Assembly (NCBI GenBank): GCA_002385985.1
Contig: DGEO01000028.1
Coordinates: 1-7,140, forward strand
Reading direction: 5' to 3'
Source: Anaerolineaceae bacterium UBA3924
GTDB lineage: Bacteria > Chloroflexota > Anaerolineae > Anaerolineales > Anaerolineaceae
DNA length: 7,140 bases
The notes beneath the pieces are model-generated. The model was given only the letters and a program-made list of their open reading frames with translations. It made no database searches and had not been told where the DNA came from. Made by a program: the position numbers and the translations under genes. Positions 1 to 6,425 of the stretch are shown here, one piece after another; within the stretch, counting starts at the first letter, position 1, and the number at the start of each line of letters is the position of its first letter.

Positions 1-19
1 AGATGTGTATAAGAGACAG
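1..19. other. Tn5 mosaic end / Nextera adapter remnant
   Basis: The first 19 bases, AGATGTGTATAAGAGACAG, are identical to the hyperactive Tn5 mosaic end that every Nextera-style tagmentation adapter carries. It sits exactly at the window edge and interrupts a conserved Clp ATPase reading frame, so it is untrimmed library sequence and not a genomic transposon end. Genuine sequence begins at base 20. The Clp frame happens to stay open through the adapter, which would add about six false residues (CLLYTS) to a naive translation. Confidence 0.96.
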
Positions 20-1179
20 GTCACATACTGGGCCGACAGGCGGGCGGCTGCGACCAGGGCGTCATCGGAGAAGCGCACCTTGTGATGGGCCTCGTAGCGG
101 TCGCGCAGGCCGCGAAGCATCTTGATGGTGTCCTCCACGTTGGGCTCTTCGACGTAGACGGGAGCGAAGCGGCGCTCCAGCGCGGCGTCCTTCTCGATGT
201 GCTTGTGGTACTCGTCCAATGTGGTTGCGCCGATCAGCTGCAGCTCGCCGCGTGACAGGGCGGGTTTGAGCATGTTGGAGGCGTCCATGGCCCCCTGGGC
301 CGCGCCGGCGCCGACCACGGTGTGCAGCTCGTCGATGAACAGGATGATCTCACCTTCGGCACGCTGCACCTCCTCGATGGAGGCTTTCAGGCGCTCTTCG
401 AACTCACCGCGGAAGCGCGAGCCGGCGATCATGGCGCTCAGGTCCAGCGAGACCACGCGCTTGCCGGAGAGGATCTCCGGCACGTCGTTGGTGGCGATTT
501 TCTGGGCCAGCCCTTCCACGATGGCGGTCTTGCCCACGCCGGCCTCACCGATCAGCACCGGGTTGTTCTTGGTGCGGCGGGAGAGGATCTGCATCACGCG
601 GAGGATTTCGTTGTCGCGGCCGATGACCGGGTCCAGCTTGCCCTCACGGGCCTGCTGGGTCAGGTCGCGGGAGTATTTTTCCAGGGTGCGGAAGCGGGTT
701 TCAGCCTGCGGATCGGTGACCCGCTGGCCGCCGCGCATCATCACGATGCAGTCGTACACCCGATCCCGGGTCAGTCCGGCGCCTTCGAGCAGGCGCGCGG
801 ACGGGGTGTTCCGCTCGCTGAGTATGGCGAGGAACAGGTGCTCGGTGGAGATATATTCGTCCTTCAGACGGCTGGCTTCTTCGTTGGCCAGGTCGATAAT
901 CCGCTTCACCCGGGGGGTGATGAAGATCTGGCCGGCGCCCCCGCCAAAGATGCTGGCCTTGGGACTGGTACGCAGGATGTAATCAAGGCGCTCGGCGAGC
1001 GCGTTGGCATCTACTTTTAACTGCTCCAGGATTTGCGTGATAATACCCTGAGGCTGTTCAATCAGCGCCAGAAGGATGTGTTCGGTATCTATTTGATTGT
1101 GCCCGTAGCGCTGGATGATCTCCGCGGCGCGCTGCGCTGCTTCCTGGGCACGCTCTGTGAATCGGTCAAATCGCATCAT
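20..1179 (-). CDS. clpB: Clp/Hsp100 AAA+ ATPase (ClpB/ClpC type), 5' part only
   Basis: This is an ATP-driven cytoplasmic unfoldase/disaggregase. About 386 residues are present: two Clp N repeats (about 5-40 and 82-120), a linker with RGGQRVTDPQAE (149-160), then most of the first AAA+ module. Visible motifs are Walker A GEAGVGKT (211-218), Walker B IILFIDE (278-284), sensor-1 region IGATT (316-320) and arginine finger ERRF (335-338). The linker, LEKYSRDLT and HTVVGAGAAQGAMDA look like ClpB, whereas GHNQIDTEHILLALI and LRGLRDRYEAHHKV look like ClpC. The middle domain, second AAA+ module and any ClpP-binding loop are missing, so chaperone (ClpB) versus protease partner (ClpC) cannot be settled and the symbol is provisional. 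Two ATGs lie in tandem (1179 and 1176); AGAAGGA ends 8 nt before the first. The 3' end is lost at the adapter, not biologically truncated. It is divergent from the GNAT gene, with a HAIR-like operator between them. Confidence 0.93.
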
Positions 1180-1223
1180 GGCAGTATTCCTTCTATATAA
1201 CCTTTCGGGGGCCTTCCCCGGTC

Positions 1224-1232
1224 ATTATAGCA
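1224..1232 (-). promoter_or_regulatory. Extended -10 promoter for the Clp gene
   Basis: On the minus strand the sequence reads TGCTATAAT: a perfect TATAAT hexamer at 1229-1224 preceded by the TG of an extended -10. No good -35 lies 16-18 bp upstream, which is normal for extended -10 promoters. The start point would fall near 1217, giving a leader of about 38 nt. A GC-rich inverted repeat (CGGGG and CCCCG, 1216-1220 and 1206-1210) straddles that start point. It does not pair with the Shine-Dalgarno. Confidence 0.55.
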
Positions 1233-1293
1233 TTTTCACCTCAACGGTTTATATGCTGCCCGTAAGAATGATATAAGAGCGGCCCGTGTCCTC

Positions 1294-1314
1294 CTCGAGT
1301 TAAGTATACTCACG
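1294..1314. promoter_or_regulatory. HAIR-like inverted repeat (candidate HspR operator)
   Basis: CTCGAGT, a 7-nt spacer, then ACTCACG matches the HAIR consensus (CTTGAGT-N7-ACTCAAG) at 12 of 14 arm positions with exact spacing. HAIR is bound by the MerR-type heat-shock repressor HspR, which is known to control clpB and dnaK operons in actinobacteria and others. Here it lies 115 bp upstream of a Clp ATPase start, which fits. It is about 65 bp upstream of the proposed clp -10, further than a simple repressor site would be. It also contains a plus-strand -10-like TATACT (1305-1310), so it could act on either direction or on an unseen second clp promoter. HspR itself is not in the window. Confidence 0.5.
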
Positions 1315-1315
1315 C

Positions 1316-1327
1316 CGGGGGTGCAGG
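1316..1327. repeat. 12-bp direct repeat, copy 1
   Basis: CGGGGGTGCAGG occurs here and again at 1352-1363, with starts 36 bp apart, between the HAIR-like site and the proposed GNAT promoter. The spacing is roughly three and a half helical turns. It could be a paired binding site upstream of the rightward genes, or a chance product of GC-rich sequence. Confidence 0.5.
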
Positions 1328-1351
1328 ACCCGGGCCAGCCGCGGCGGGAAT

Positions 1352-1363
1352 CGGGGGTGCAGG
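1352..1363. repeat. 12-bp direct repeat, copy 2
   Basis: This is an exact second copy of CGGGGGTGCAGG. It overlaps the position where a -35 element would be for the TAGAAT hexamer at 1380-1385 (17-bp spacing puts the -35 at 1357-1362). That placement would suit an activator compensating for a non-consensus -35. Confidence 0.5.
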
Positions 1364-1379
1364 GCGGACATTTTTGCGC

Positions 1380-1385
1380 TAGAAT
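1380..1385 (+). promoter_or_regulatory. Possible -10 for the GNAT/membrane-protein pair
   Basis: TAGAAT matches the -10 consensus at five of six positions. No consensus -35 is visible; the -35 position is occupied by the second 12-bp repeat. Transcription would begin near 1392, giving a leader of about 56 nt before the ATG at 1448. TATACT at 1305-1310, inside the HAIR-like site, is an alternative. Confidence 0.35.
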
Positions 1386-1447
1386 CGAACCTGATACATA
1401 CGTTGATCCAGTCTTGCCCGAGAGACGATGGATCCGGGAACGTCAGG

Positions 1448-2455
1448 ATGACATATTCCGCCCAGTCGGCCCGTCCAGTACAGCTGCGGCTGCTGAATAC
1501 CTACAAAGATCTGTACCAGGTCGCCAATCTGGTGGAAATGTGCTTCGCCAGCAACATGGATGAGGACGGGCGGATGTACATTCGCCAGATGCGGCGGGTG
1601 GCGCGGGAAATCCAACTGCTGCGCCTGCCGATGCTGCGCCTGGAAGGCTTTGTCTGGGAGCACCAGGGGGAGATCATCGGCAACGTGGCGCTGATCCCCT
1701 TCGTGGAGGGCGCCCGGAAGCGCTATCTGATCGCCAATGTGGCCGTTCATCCCCATTTCCGCCGGCAGGGGATTGCCCGGCGGATGACTCAGGCGGCGGT
1801 GCTCTACGCCCGCAACAAGGGGGCCGAGAGCTGCTGGCTGCAGGTGCGGGACGACAATCCGGGCGCCATCGAGCTGTACCGCTCGCTGAACTTCAGGGAA
1901 CGCGCGCGGCGCACCACCTGGTACTGGGAGGGCAGCCCGGGAGAGGGTATTCGTCCCGACAACGGTCTGAAAATTACCCAGCGCATCTCACAGGACTGGC
2001 GCTGCCAGCAGGAGTGGCTGGATCAGATCTATCCGCGATCGCTGCGCTGGAACCTCTCGCTGGACATCGACAGGCTCAAACCGGGCCTGGTGAACCGCCT
2101 GCAGCAGATCCTGCGCCACCAGGCGATCAGTCACTGGGCGGTGCGAGATCATGGCCACCTGCTGGGGCTGGCCAGCCTGGAGCCGACCCAGATGGCCACC
2201 GATAACCTGTGGGTGGCCTGCCGGCCGGATGTGGAGAACACCGCGCTGCTGGGCCTGCTTTCGTATCTTTGGGAAAAGGTCGGTTACCGCCGGCCGGTCT
2301 CAATCAACTATCCTTATGGTCGCGGGGAGGAATCCTTCCTGCGCGCCGGCTGCACCCCTCACAACACGCTGATCTGGATGGAACTGCCGTTATCTGAACC
2401 GCTCGCGCGGGACTATGGAGTAGACAATGAGACTGATCATTCGACTGCTGATTAA
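1448..2455 (+). CDS. GNAT-family N-acetyltransferase, probably with two GNAT-like domains
   Basis: This 335-residue cytoplasmic enzyme is expected to transfer an acetyl group from acetyl-CoA to an amine; the substrate is unknown. The acetyl-CoA motif A is clear: VAVHPHFRRQGIA (98-110), with the R/Q-x-x-G-x-A loop as RRQGIA, followed by motif B NPGAIELYRSLNF (137-149). Residues about 170-320 continue with a weaker fold-like region (GLASLEPTQMATDNLWVACRP, then an FLRAGCTPHNTLIWMELPL ending) that looks like a second, degenerate GNAT half without a recognisable CoA loop. That is inference. The start is taken as ATG 1448 with GGGAA 7 nt upstream. A TTG at 1403 would add 15 residues, but has no convincing ribosome site and lies close to the predicted transcription start. 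Its 3' end overlaps the next gene by 29 nt, suggesting coupling. Confidence 0.88.
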   Translation: MTYSAQSARPVQLRLLNTYKDLYQVANLVEMCFASNMDEDGRMYIRQMRRVAREIQLLRLPMLRLEGFVWEHQGEIIGNVALIPFVEGARKRYLIANVAVHPHFRRQGIARRMTQAAVLYARNKGAESCWLQVRDDNPGAIELYRSLNFRERARRTTWYWEGSPGEGIRPDNGLKITQRISQDWRCQQEWLDQIYPRSLRWNLSLDIDRLKPGLVNRLQQILRHQAISHWAVRDHGHLLGLASLEPTQMATDNLWVACRPDVENTALLGLLSYLWEKVGYRRPVSINYPYGRGEESFLRAGCTPHNTLIWMELPLSEPLARDYGVDNETDHSTAD

Positions 2456-2804
2456 CGGGCTGGCCTTTTATGCCGCGGTGCAGCTGCTTTCCCCGGAATG
2501 GCTGCAGCCGCAGGGAGCGGATGTGCTCTACTACCTGGGGGTGGCGCTGGTCTTCGCGGTGGTCAACGCGGTGATCCGGCCGATTCTTATGGTGATGAGC
2601 TGCCCGCTGCTGATCGTCACCCTGGGTCTGGGCACGCTGCTGATCAACACCCTGCTGTTTTTCCTGGTCGGGTGGATTGGCTCGGCCTTCGGGGTGGGCT
2701 TCACGGTGAACGGGTTCCTGGGCGCCTTCCTCGGCTCGCTGGTGGTGAGCCTGGTCAGCTTCGTCCTCAGCCTGTTTTTCCCGGAAAAGAAGGACCGCAG
2801 ATAA
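2427..2804 (+). CDS. PF04020 family membrane protein (YvlD / 'phage holin IV'-like)
   Basis: This 125-residue integral membrane protein has four predicted helices (about 3-21, 32-50, 58-84 and 95-118) and a charged tail, PEKKDRR. The NAVIRPIL segment (47-54), then CPLLIVTLGLGTLLIN (59-74), is the signature of the PF04020 family, whose members are often labelled phage holin superfamily IV. Most are ordinary chromosomal genes of unknown function, and nothing phage-related surrounds this one, so a lysis role should not be assumed. The start is ATG 2427 with GGAG six nt upstream, inside the end of the GNAT gene in another frame; ribosomes finishing the GNAT gene could re-initiate here. The stop codon TAA (2802-2804) is embedded in the A-run that forms the U-tract of the opposite-strand terminator. 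Confidence 0.88.
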   Translation: MRLIIRLLINGLAFYAAVQLLSPEWLQPQGADVLYYLGVALVFAVVNAVIRPILMVMSCPLLIVTLGLGTLLINTLLFFLVGWIGSAFGVGFTVNGFLGAFLGSLVVSLVSFVLSLFFPEKKDRR

Positions 2805-2831
2805 AAAAGCAGCCGGTTCTTCACCGGCTGC
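2803..2831 (-). terminator. Rho-independent terminator for the Agl23-like gene, possibly bidirectional
   Basis: Perfect 9-bp GC-rich arms GCAGCCGGT (2809-2817) and ACCGGCTGC (2823-2831) enclose a 5-nt loop. Read on the minus strand, the stem is followed directly by six T residues (2808-2803), a textbook intrinsic terminator 28 nt after the stop of the 1154-residue gene. On the plus strand the same stem lies 4 nt after the PF04020 gene stop, but is followed only by a weak CTGTGTGGTTTG tract, so termination of that transcript is less certain. Confidence 0.9.
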
Positions 2832-2859
2832 CTGTGTGGTTTGATCGATACCCCGCGCG

Positions 2860-5800
2860 TCAGGGTATTTCAGCAGGCAGGTTGAAGCGCAGCAGCATGT
2901 GGTTGCCCGCGTCGCTGACCCACACCCGGCCCTGGGAGTCAACCCGGACCGCCGAGGCCAGCCCGAACCCGTCGCTGGAGGGGCTGTACCCGCCCCAGCC
3001 GCGTACGAACTCGCCGTTCGCCGTGAACTCGAGCACGCGGTAGCCTTCCGGATCAGTCACGAAGACGTGCTGGTCCGGGCTGACGGCTACGAAGGGGTAG
3101 TTCTGCAGCGAGGTGCCGAACCAGCCGGTGATGTCCCAGTGGCGCAGGTAGGTGAAGCCGGTCTCCAGGCTGCTGAAGACCTGCATGCGCTGGTTCCAGG
3201 TGTCGGCCAGGTAGACATTGCCTTCGGCGTCCAGGGCGATGCCCATCGGCTCGTCGATGAAGCCAGGGTCAAAGCCCTCGGTGCCGAACTGGGTGATGAA
3301 GTTCCCATCCGGGTCAAAGACCACCACCCGGTCGTTGCCGGTGTCCACCACGTACAGGCGGCCCTGGGCGTCGATCGCCAGGTCACGCGGACCCCAGAAG
3401 GCGTCGGGCGCTTCGGCCTGGCCGAAGTAGCCCCACATGGTGATGAACTGGCCGTCTGCGGTGAACTTCTGGATGCGGTGATTCCAGGTGTCGGCCACGT
3501 AAACCGAGCCGTCCGGTCCGACGGCCACGCTCCACGGCTCGTAGAAGGTGCCGCCCGGGGCCGCGCCTTCCATCAGGCTGGCGTATGTGCCCCAGATGTG
3601 CAGCACTTCGCCGTTCTCGTTCAGGTGCTGGATGCGGTGGTTGAGCGCGTCAGCGATGTAGATGGATCCATCCGGGGCGAAGGCGAACCCGTGCGGTGTG
3701 TTGAGGCGGCCCGGGTCAGCGCCCAGCCCGCCAACCACCAGATCGGGCGACAGATCGACCATCTGGCTGGCGTATGGATCGGTTTCTTCCGCCGGTGAGA
3801 CTGTCTCGCTCAGGCCGTAGTCCCACATCTGGGCGGCGATGTCCTTGCGCACGTAGAAGCGCAGGTTCTCACTGGGTGACCAGTTCTCCAGGGTGAACAG
3901 GCGGGCCAGGTTTTCGTCGCCCTTGAGAGCGGCATAGTCCGAGTAATCCCGGTTCAGCCAGATGTTGGCCAGGGCGGAAAGCAGTTCCTGGTTGGTCAGT
4001 GCGTTGAAAACCCGCCGCCAGCTCAGGTTGTAGTAGTCCTGGTTGGGCCACCACAGGCGCTTGTAATTGAAGCGCAGGTATTCGTCACCGGTGATCGAAT
4101 CGACCCGGGACATGGTGTCGTCGCCGGCGATGATCAGGGGCGCATCGCGCAGGGAGCGATCCGGCTCGTCGCCGTACCAGCGCTTGTTGGGGTAGTCGCG
4201 AAGGTACCACCAGAAGGGATAGAGGGCATCCGAGTCGTAGGCCACGACGATGGCCTTGCCGCCGGTGACCCGGCGGGAGATTTCCTCCACCTCGCTCAGC
4301 ACCAGCTTGGGCCCCGGGGCGGCGTGCGCGTATACCAGGTATTCGTAGGGGTAGTCGTAATTGACATAGGAAGCCCGGGCCGACGCGCGGGCGGTCAGGA
4401 TGCCCAGCCCGCCGACCACCGCCAGCACCAGCAGGCGGGTGATCCAGGCGCGCTGCCAGCCGCGCAGCAGGTAGATAAAGCCGGCGATGGACAGCCCGCT
4501 GACCGCCAGGGCCAGCAGGAACCCGCCGGTCGCGCGCAGCTCGTCGATGGTGTTCCCCTGGAAGGCCGGCACCTCGCCAAGCAGTCCGCGGAACACGCCG
4601 CCCAGCGAGAAGGTGAATATGGCCAGCAGGATGAGCGCCAGCAGTCCCTTCCGGTTGGCCAGATGCCGCCAGGGGGTGGTGTCGATCAGGAAGCCGATGC
4701 CCCAGCCGGCGCACAGCAGCATGGGCAGGGCAATGTGCACCGTCAGCCAGGGCATGCGCTCACCGGCCACGCTGTAGGCGGCCGCGCTGGTCACCACCCA
4801 GTAAAGCAGCAGCGTCAGGACAGGGATCGGCCGCGGGGAGGAAATCAGCTCGGGAGGCTTTACCGTGTAGCCGCTGTCGGCCAGGTCCTTTTCCGGGTCG
4901 GTCGCCGGCAGCGTGGCCTCGGGAAGCTGCGGCTGGGCGGCCGGGGCGTAGCCGGGCACCGTGCTGAATCGTTTGAAGCGCAGGGCGAAATCGGCGGCCA
5001 GCAGTGTGCCCAGTGCCGCCAGATACTCGTACACCGGGATCTGCACCAGCAGGTAGTAGTACATCGGCTGCGAGCCGCGCTCTTCAGCCTGCTGGTTGAG
5101 CCAGTAGCCCAGCGAGCCGACCAGCCCGGTCAGGAAACCGTCCGGGTTGGTGAAAAAGGTGGTGTAAAGCACAATAAAGATACCGTAGAACAGGGTGAAG
5201 TTGAGCAGCCAGAGCTTGCGGTTCCACCAGATGCCGATGGCGACAGCGATGATGGTCAGCAGGGCGATGAACACGCCAGTCACCAGCACCGACCCGGGAT
5301 CGTTATAATTGAGCGGGTTCCAGCCGGTCTTCAGCACGGTGGCCAGGATCTTGACCGGGAAGGGCGAAAGCTGCGGCAGAACCATTGTCCCGCTGAGGAT
5401 CAGCAGGTCAAAGCTGCGCTGCGAGCGCACGGCTTTGAGGCCCAGCGAGCGTAACAGGATCACCAGCGCGGCCACGCCGGCAGCAAAGGCCAGGGTCAGC
5501 GAGATGACCTCCGCAATCTGCAGCGGGGAGAGTCCGGCTTCAGCCGCTTCCGCCGCGCCGGGCCCCTTCAGCCTGGCATTCCAGACCGCGAAGCCCAGCG
5601 TCAGGACCAGCCCGGCGATGGCGGTAAGAACCAGCGTGAGGAACTGCCTGCGCCGCTCCGGCTTCGCCCAGGGCAGCTGGAGGACCTGGCGGATGAACAG
5701 CACCGCCAGGAAGATCAGCAGCTGCGCCTGGTAAATGAAGGCCGTCTCTTTGGTGGCGAAATGCAGCGCCGTCATTCCGGTAAGAAGAAAGAGCGAAAGA

Positions 5801-6324
5801 CGGTCGCCGCGGTCCAGGTAGCGGAGCACGCTGTACAGCATCACCACGCCGTAGAAGGCCACGAAAGCCTCGTTGCGTACATACCGCCCGTAGAACAGCA
5901 TGAAGGGCGAGATCATGAACAGCACCCCGGCGACGAGCGCGCCGCTGCGACCCAGATAGCGAGGGTAGAGCAGCAGCACGGCGGCCACGGTGGCGATGGA
6001 GAACAACACCGCCGGCACGCGCGCGCTGAAGTCGCTGTCACCCAGAAGGAAGTAGGACAGCGCCAGCGCGTGGAACTGGAAGGGGCCGTGGGTAATGGGA
6101 TCGTGGCGGTAGCCGTTCCCCTGGTACAGCTCGTAGGCGGGCACAACGTGGTTGACTTCGTCGTGCGCCATCACGCGCAGGTCTACGTGGTAGAACCGGC
6201 TGACGGCGGTCAGCAGCAGAATCACCACGACGGCGAGCGTGTACAGGCTGATCCGCGGCGCGGCTTCGGTCAGCGGGCGGTCAATCCAGGAAGTGGCGGT
6301 CTCTTTTTCGGTCGAAACGTCCAT
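2860..6324 (-). CDS. Agl23-like (TIGR03663-type) GT39-family membrane protein fused to a six-bladed NHL propeller
   Basis: This 1154-residue protein has three parts. Residues 1-650 are a polytopic GT-C module with roughly 16-18 hydrophobic segments. The first extracytoplasmic loop holds the DE pair (MAHDEVNH, D55/E56) expected of lipid-phosphate-sugar-dependent glycosyltransferases, followed by HDPITHGPFQFH (74-85), RYVRNEAF (147-154) and a conserved GERMPWLTVH (521-530). Residues 650-856 form a soluble domain of the kind that follows the membrane part in this family. Residues 857-1150 contain six NHL blades with DG.IYIAD..NHRI-type cores near 885, 938, 987, 1035, 1085 and 1132. Known family members are linked to protein or lipid glycosylation (Agl23 in haloarchaea), but the exact reaction is unproven. 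The propeller is probably outside the membrane. A Pro/Ala-rich linker spans about 455-497. The start is ATG 6324, with a modest GGGA site upstream. It appears monocistronic: its own promoter, a 5' hairpin and a terminator. Confidence 0.88.
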   Translation of the reverse strand: MDVSTEKETATSWIDRPLTEAAPRISLYTLAVVVILLLTAVSRFYHVDLRVMAHDEVNHVVPAYELYQGNGYRHDPITHGPFQFHALALSYFLLGDSDFSARVPAVLFSIATVAAVLLLYPRYLGRSGALVAGVLFMISPFMLFYGRYVRNEAFVAFYGVVMLYSVLRYLDRGDRLSLFLLTGMTALHFATKETAFIYQAQLLIFLAVLFIRQVLQLPWAKPERRRQFLTLVLTAIAGLVLTLGFAVWNARLKGPGAAEAAEAGLSPLQIAEVISLTLAFAAGVAALVILLRSLGLKAVRSQRSFDLLILSGTMVLPQLSPFPVKILATVLKTGWNPLNYNDPGSVLVTGVFIALLTIIAVAIGIWWNRKLWLLNFTLFYGIFIVLYTTFFTNPDGFLTGLVGSLGYWLNQQAEERGSQPMYYYLLVQIPVYEYLAALGTLLAADFALRFKRFSTVPGYAPAAQPQLPEATLPATDPEKDLADSGYTVKPPELISSPRPIPVLTLLLYWVVTSAAAYSVAGERMPWLTVHIALPMLLCAGWGIGFLIDTTPWRHLANRKGLLALILLAIFTFSLGGVFRGLLGEVPAFQGNTIDELRATGGFLLALAVSGLSIAGFIYLLRGWQRAWITRLLVLAVVGGLGILTARASARASYVNYDYPYEYLVYAHAAPGPKLVLSEVEEISRRVTGGKAIVVAYDSDALYPFWWYLRDYPNKRWYGDEPDRSLRDAPLIIAGDDTMSRVDSITGDEYLRFNYKRLWWPNQDYYNLSWRRVFNALTNQELLSALANIWLNRDYSDYAALKGDENLARLFTLENWSPSENLRFYVRKDIAAQMWDYGLSETVSPAEETDPYASQMVDLSPDLVVGGLGADPGRLNTPHGFAFAPDGSIYIADALNHRIQHLNENGEVLHIWGTYASLMEGAAPGGTFYEPWSVAVGPDGSVYVADTWNHRIQKFTADGQFITMWGYFGQAEAPDAFWGPRDLAIDAQGRLYVVDTGNDRVVVFDPDGNFITQFGTEGFDPGFIDEPMGIALDAEGNVYLADTWNQRMQVFSSLETGFTYLRHWDITGWFGTSLQNYPFVAVSPDQHVFVTDPEGYRVLEFTANGEFVRGWGGYSPSSDGFGLASAVRVDSQGRVWVSDAGNHMLLRFNLPAEIP
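2875..3756 (-). repeat. Six NHL beta-propeller blades within the Agl23-like gene
   Basis: Six tandem repeats of roughly 46-53 codons are visible in the protein. Their cores are IYIADALNHRIQHL, VYVADTWNHRIQKF, LYVVDTGNDRVVVF, VYLADTWNQRMQVF, VFVTDPEGYRVLEF and VWVSDAGNHMLLRF. Blades 2 and 4 are closest: a 16-nt stretch encoding part of ADTWN is identical at 3194-3209 and 3482-3497, 288 nt (two blades) apart. Blades 5 and 6 are the most diverged. Six blades would close one complete propeller. Confidence 0.85.
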
Positions 6325-6352
6325 AGGGTATCCCGGGAAATGAGCGGATCAA

Positions 6353-6368
6353 CTGCGCCGGAGCGCAG
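6353..6368 (-). promoter_or_regulatory. 5'-leader hairpin with a UNCG tetraloop
   Basis: In the minus-strand transcript CTGCGC and GCGCAG form a perfect 6-bp stem closed by C(UCCG)G, a member of the exceptionally stable UNCG tetraloop class. It lies 28 nt upstream of the Agl23-like ATG and only a few nt from the predicted transcript start (about 6371). A 5' end-protecting hairpin is a plausible role. It does not reach the ribosome site. Confidence 0.5.
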
Positions 6369-6377
6369 GTTGGTGGC

Positions 6378-6406
6378 ATAATCTAAGCATCATTTTGTGC
6401 TGGCAA
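6378..6406 (-). promoter_or_regulatory. Promoter for the Agl23-like gene
   Basis: On the minus strand TTGCCA (6406-6401, five of six matches to TTGACA) is separated by exactly 17 bp from GATTAT (6383-6378, four of six matches to TATAAT). Transcription would start near 6371, leaving a leader of about 47 nt. The -35 lies inside the GCTGGC/GCCAGC palindrome. Confidence 0.45.
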
Positions 6407-6414
6407 GAGCCAGC
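6399..6414. promoter_or_regulatory. Palindrome overlapping the -35 of the Agl23-like promoter
   Basis: GCTGGC (6399-6404) and GCCAGC (6409-6414) form a perfect 6-bp inverted repeat around AAGA. The left arm and spacer cover the proposed minus-strand -35 (6401-6406). No T-run follows on either strand, so it is not a terminator. A protein-binding site is the more likely reading, though unproven. Confidence 0.4.
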
Positions 6415-6425
6415 GTGCAAGATTT

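Noticed and set aside
197..1020. Two long overlapping plus-strand frames (197-982 and 322-1020)
   Set aside because: Both are antisense to the Clp gene, whose Walker motifs and domain order are unmistakable on the minus strand.
1403..1447. Upstream TTG start for the GNAT gene
   Set aside because: There is no good ribosome site, it lies only about 11 nt from the predicted transcription start, and the extra residues are unlike the GNAT fold. ATG 1448 is preferred.
2427..2804. Holin gene as evidence of a prophage
   Set aside because: The family name is misleading: PF04020 proteins are widespread chromosomal membrane proteins, and no other phage gene is present.
2304..2942. 212-codon minus-strand frame
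   Set aside because: It runs across the PF04020 gene, the terminator and the end of the Agl23-like gene; its sequence is low-complexity Gln/His/Arg and it has no credible start.
2875..3756. Regular repeats as a CRISPR array or mobile element
   Set aside because: The periodicity is protein-level NHL blades inside one open frame; the DNA copies are diverged and have no unique spacers or terminal repeats.
2899..3798. 299-codon open frame on the plus strand
   Set aside because: It is antisense to the NHL repeats. Its apparent repeats merely mirror the propeller blades on the other strand.
4324..5454. 376-codon open frame on the plus strand
   Set aside because: It is antisense to the membrane part of the Agl23-like gene. 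Its product is Gln/Gly/Arg-rich with no recognisable domain, as expected for the complement of a GC-rich gene.
6399..6414. Palindrome as an intrinsic terminator
   Set aside because: Neither strand has a T-run after the stem, and it sits between divergent promoters.
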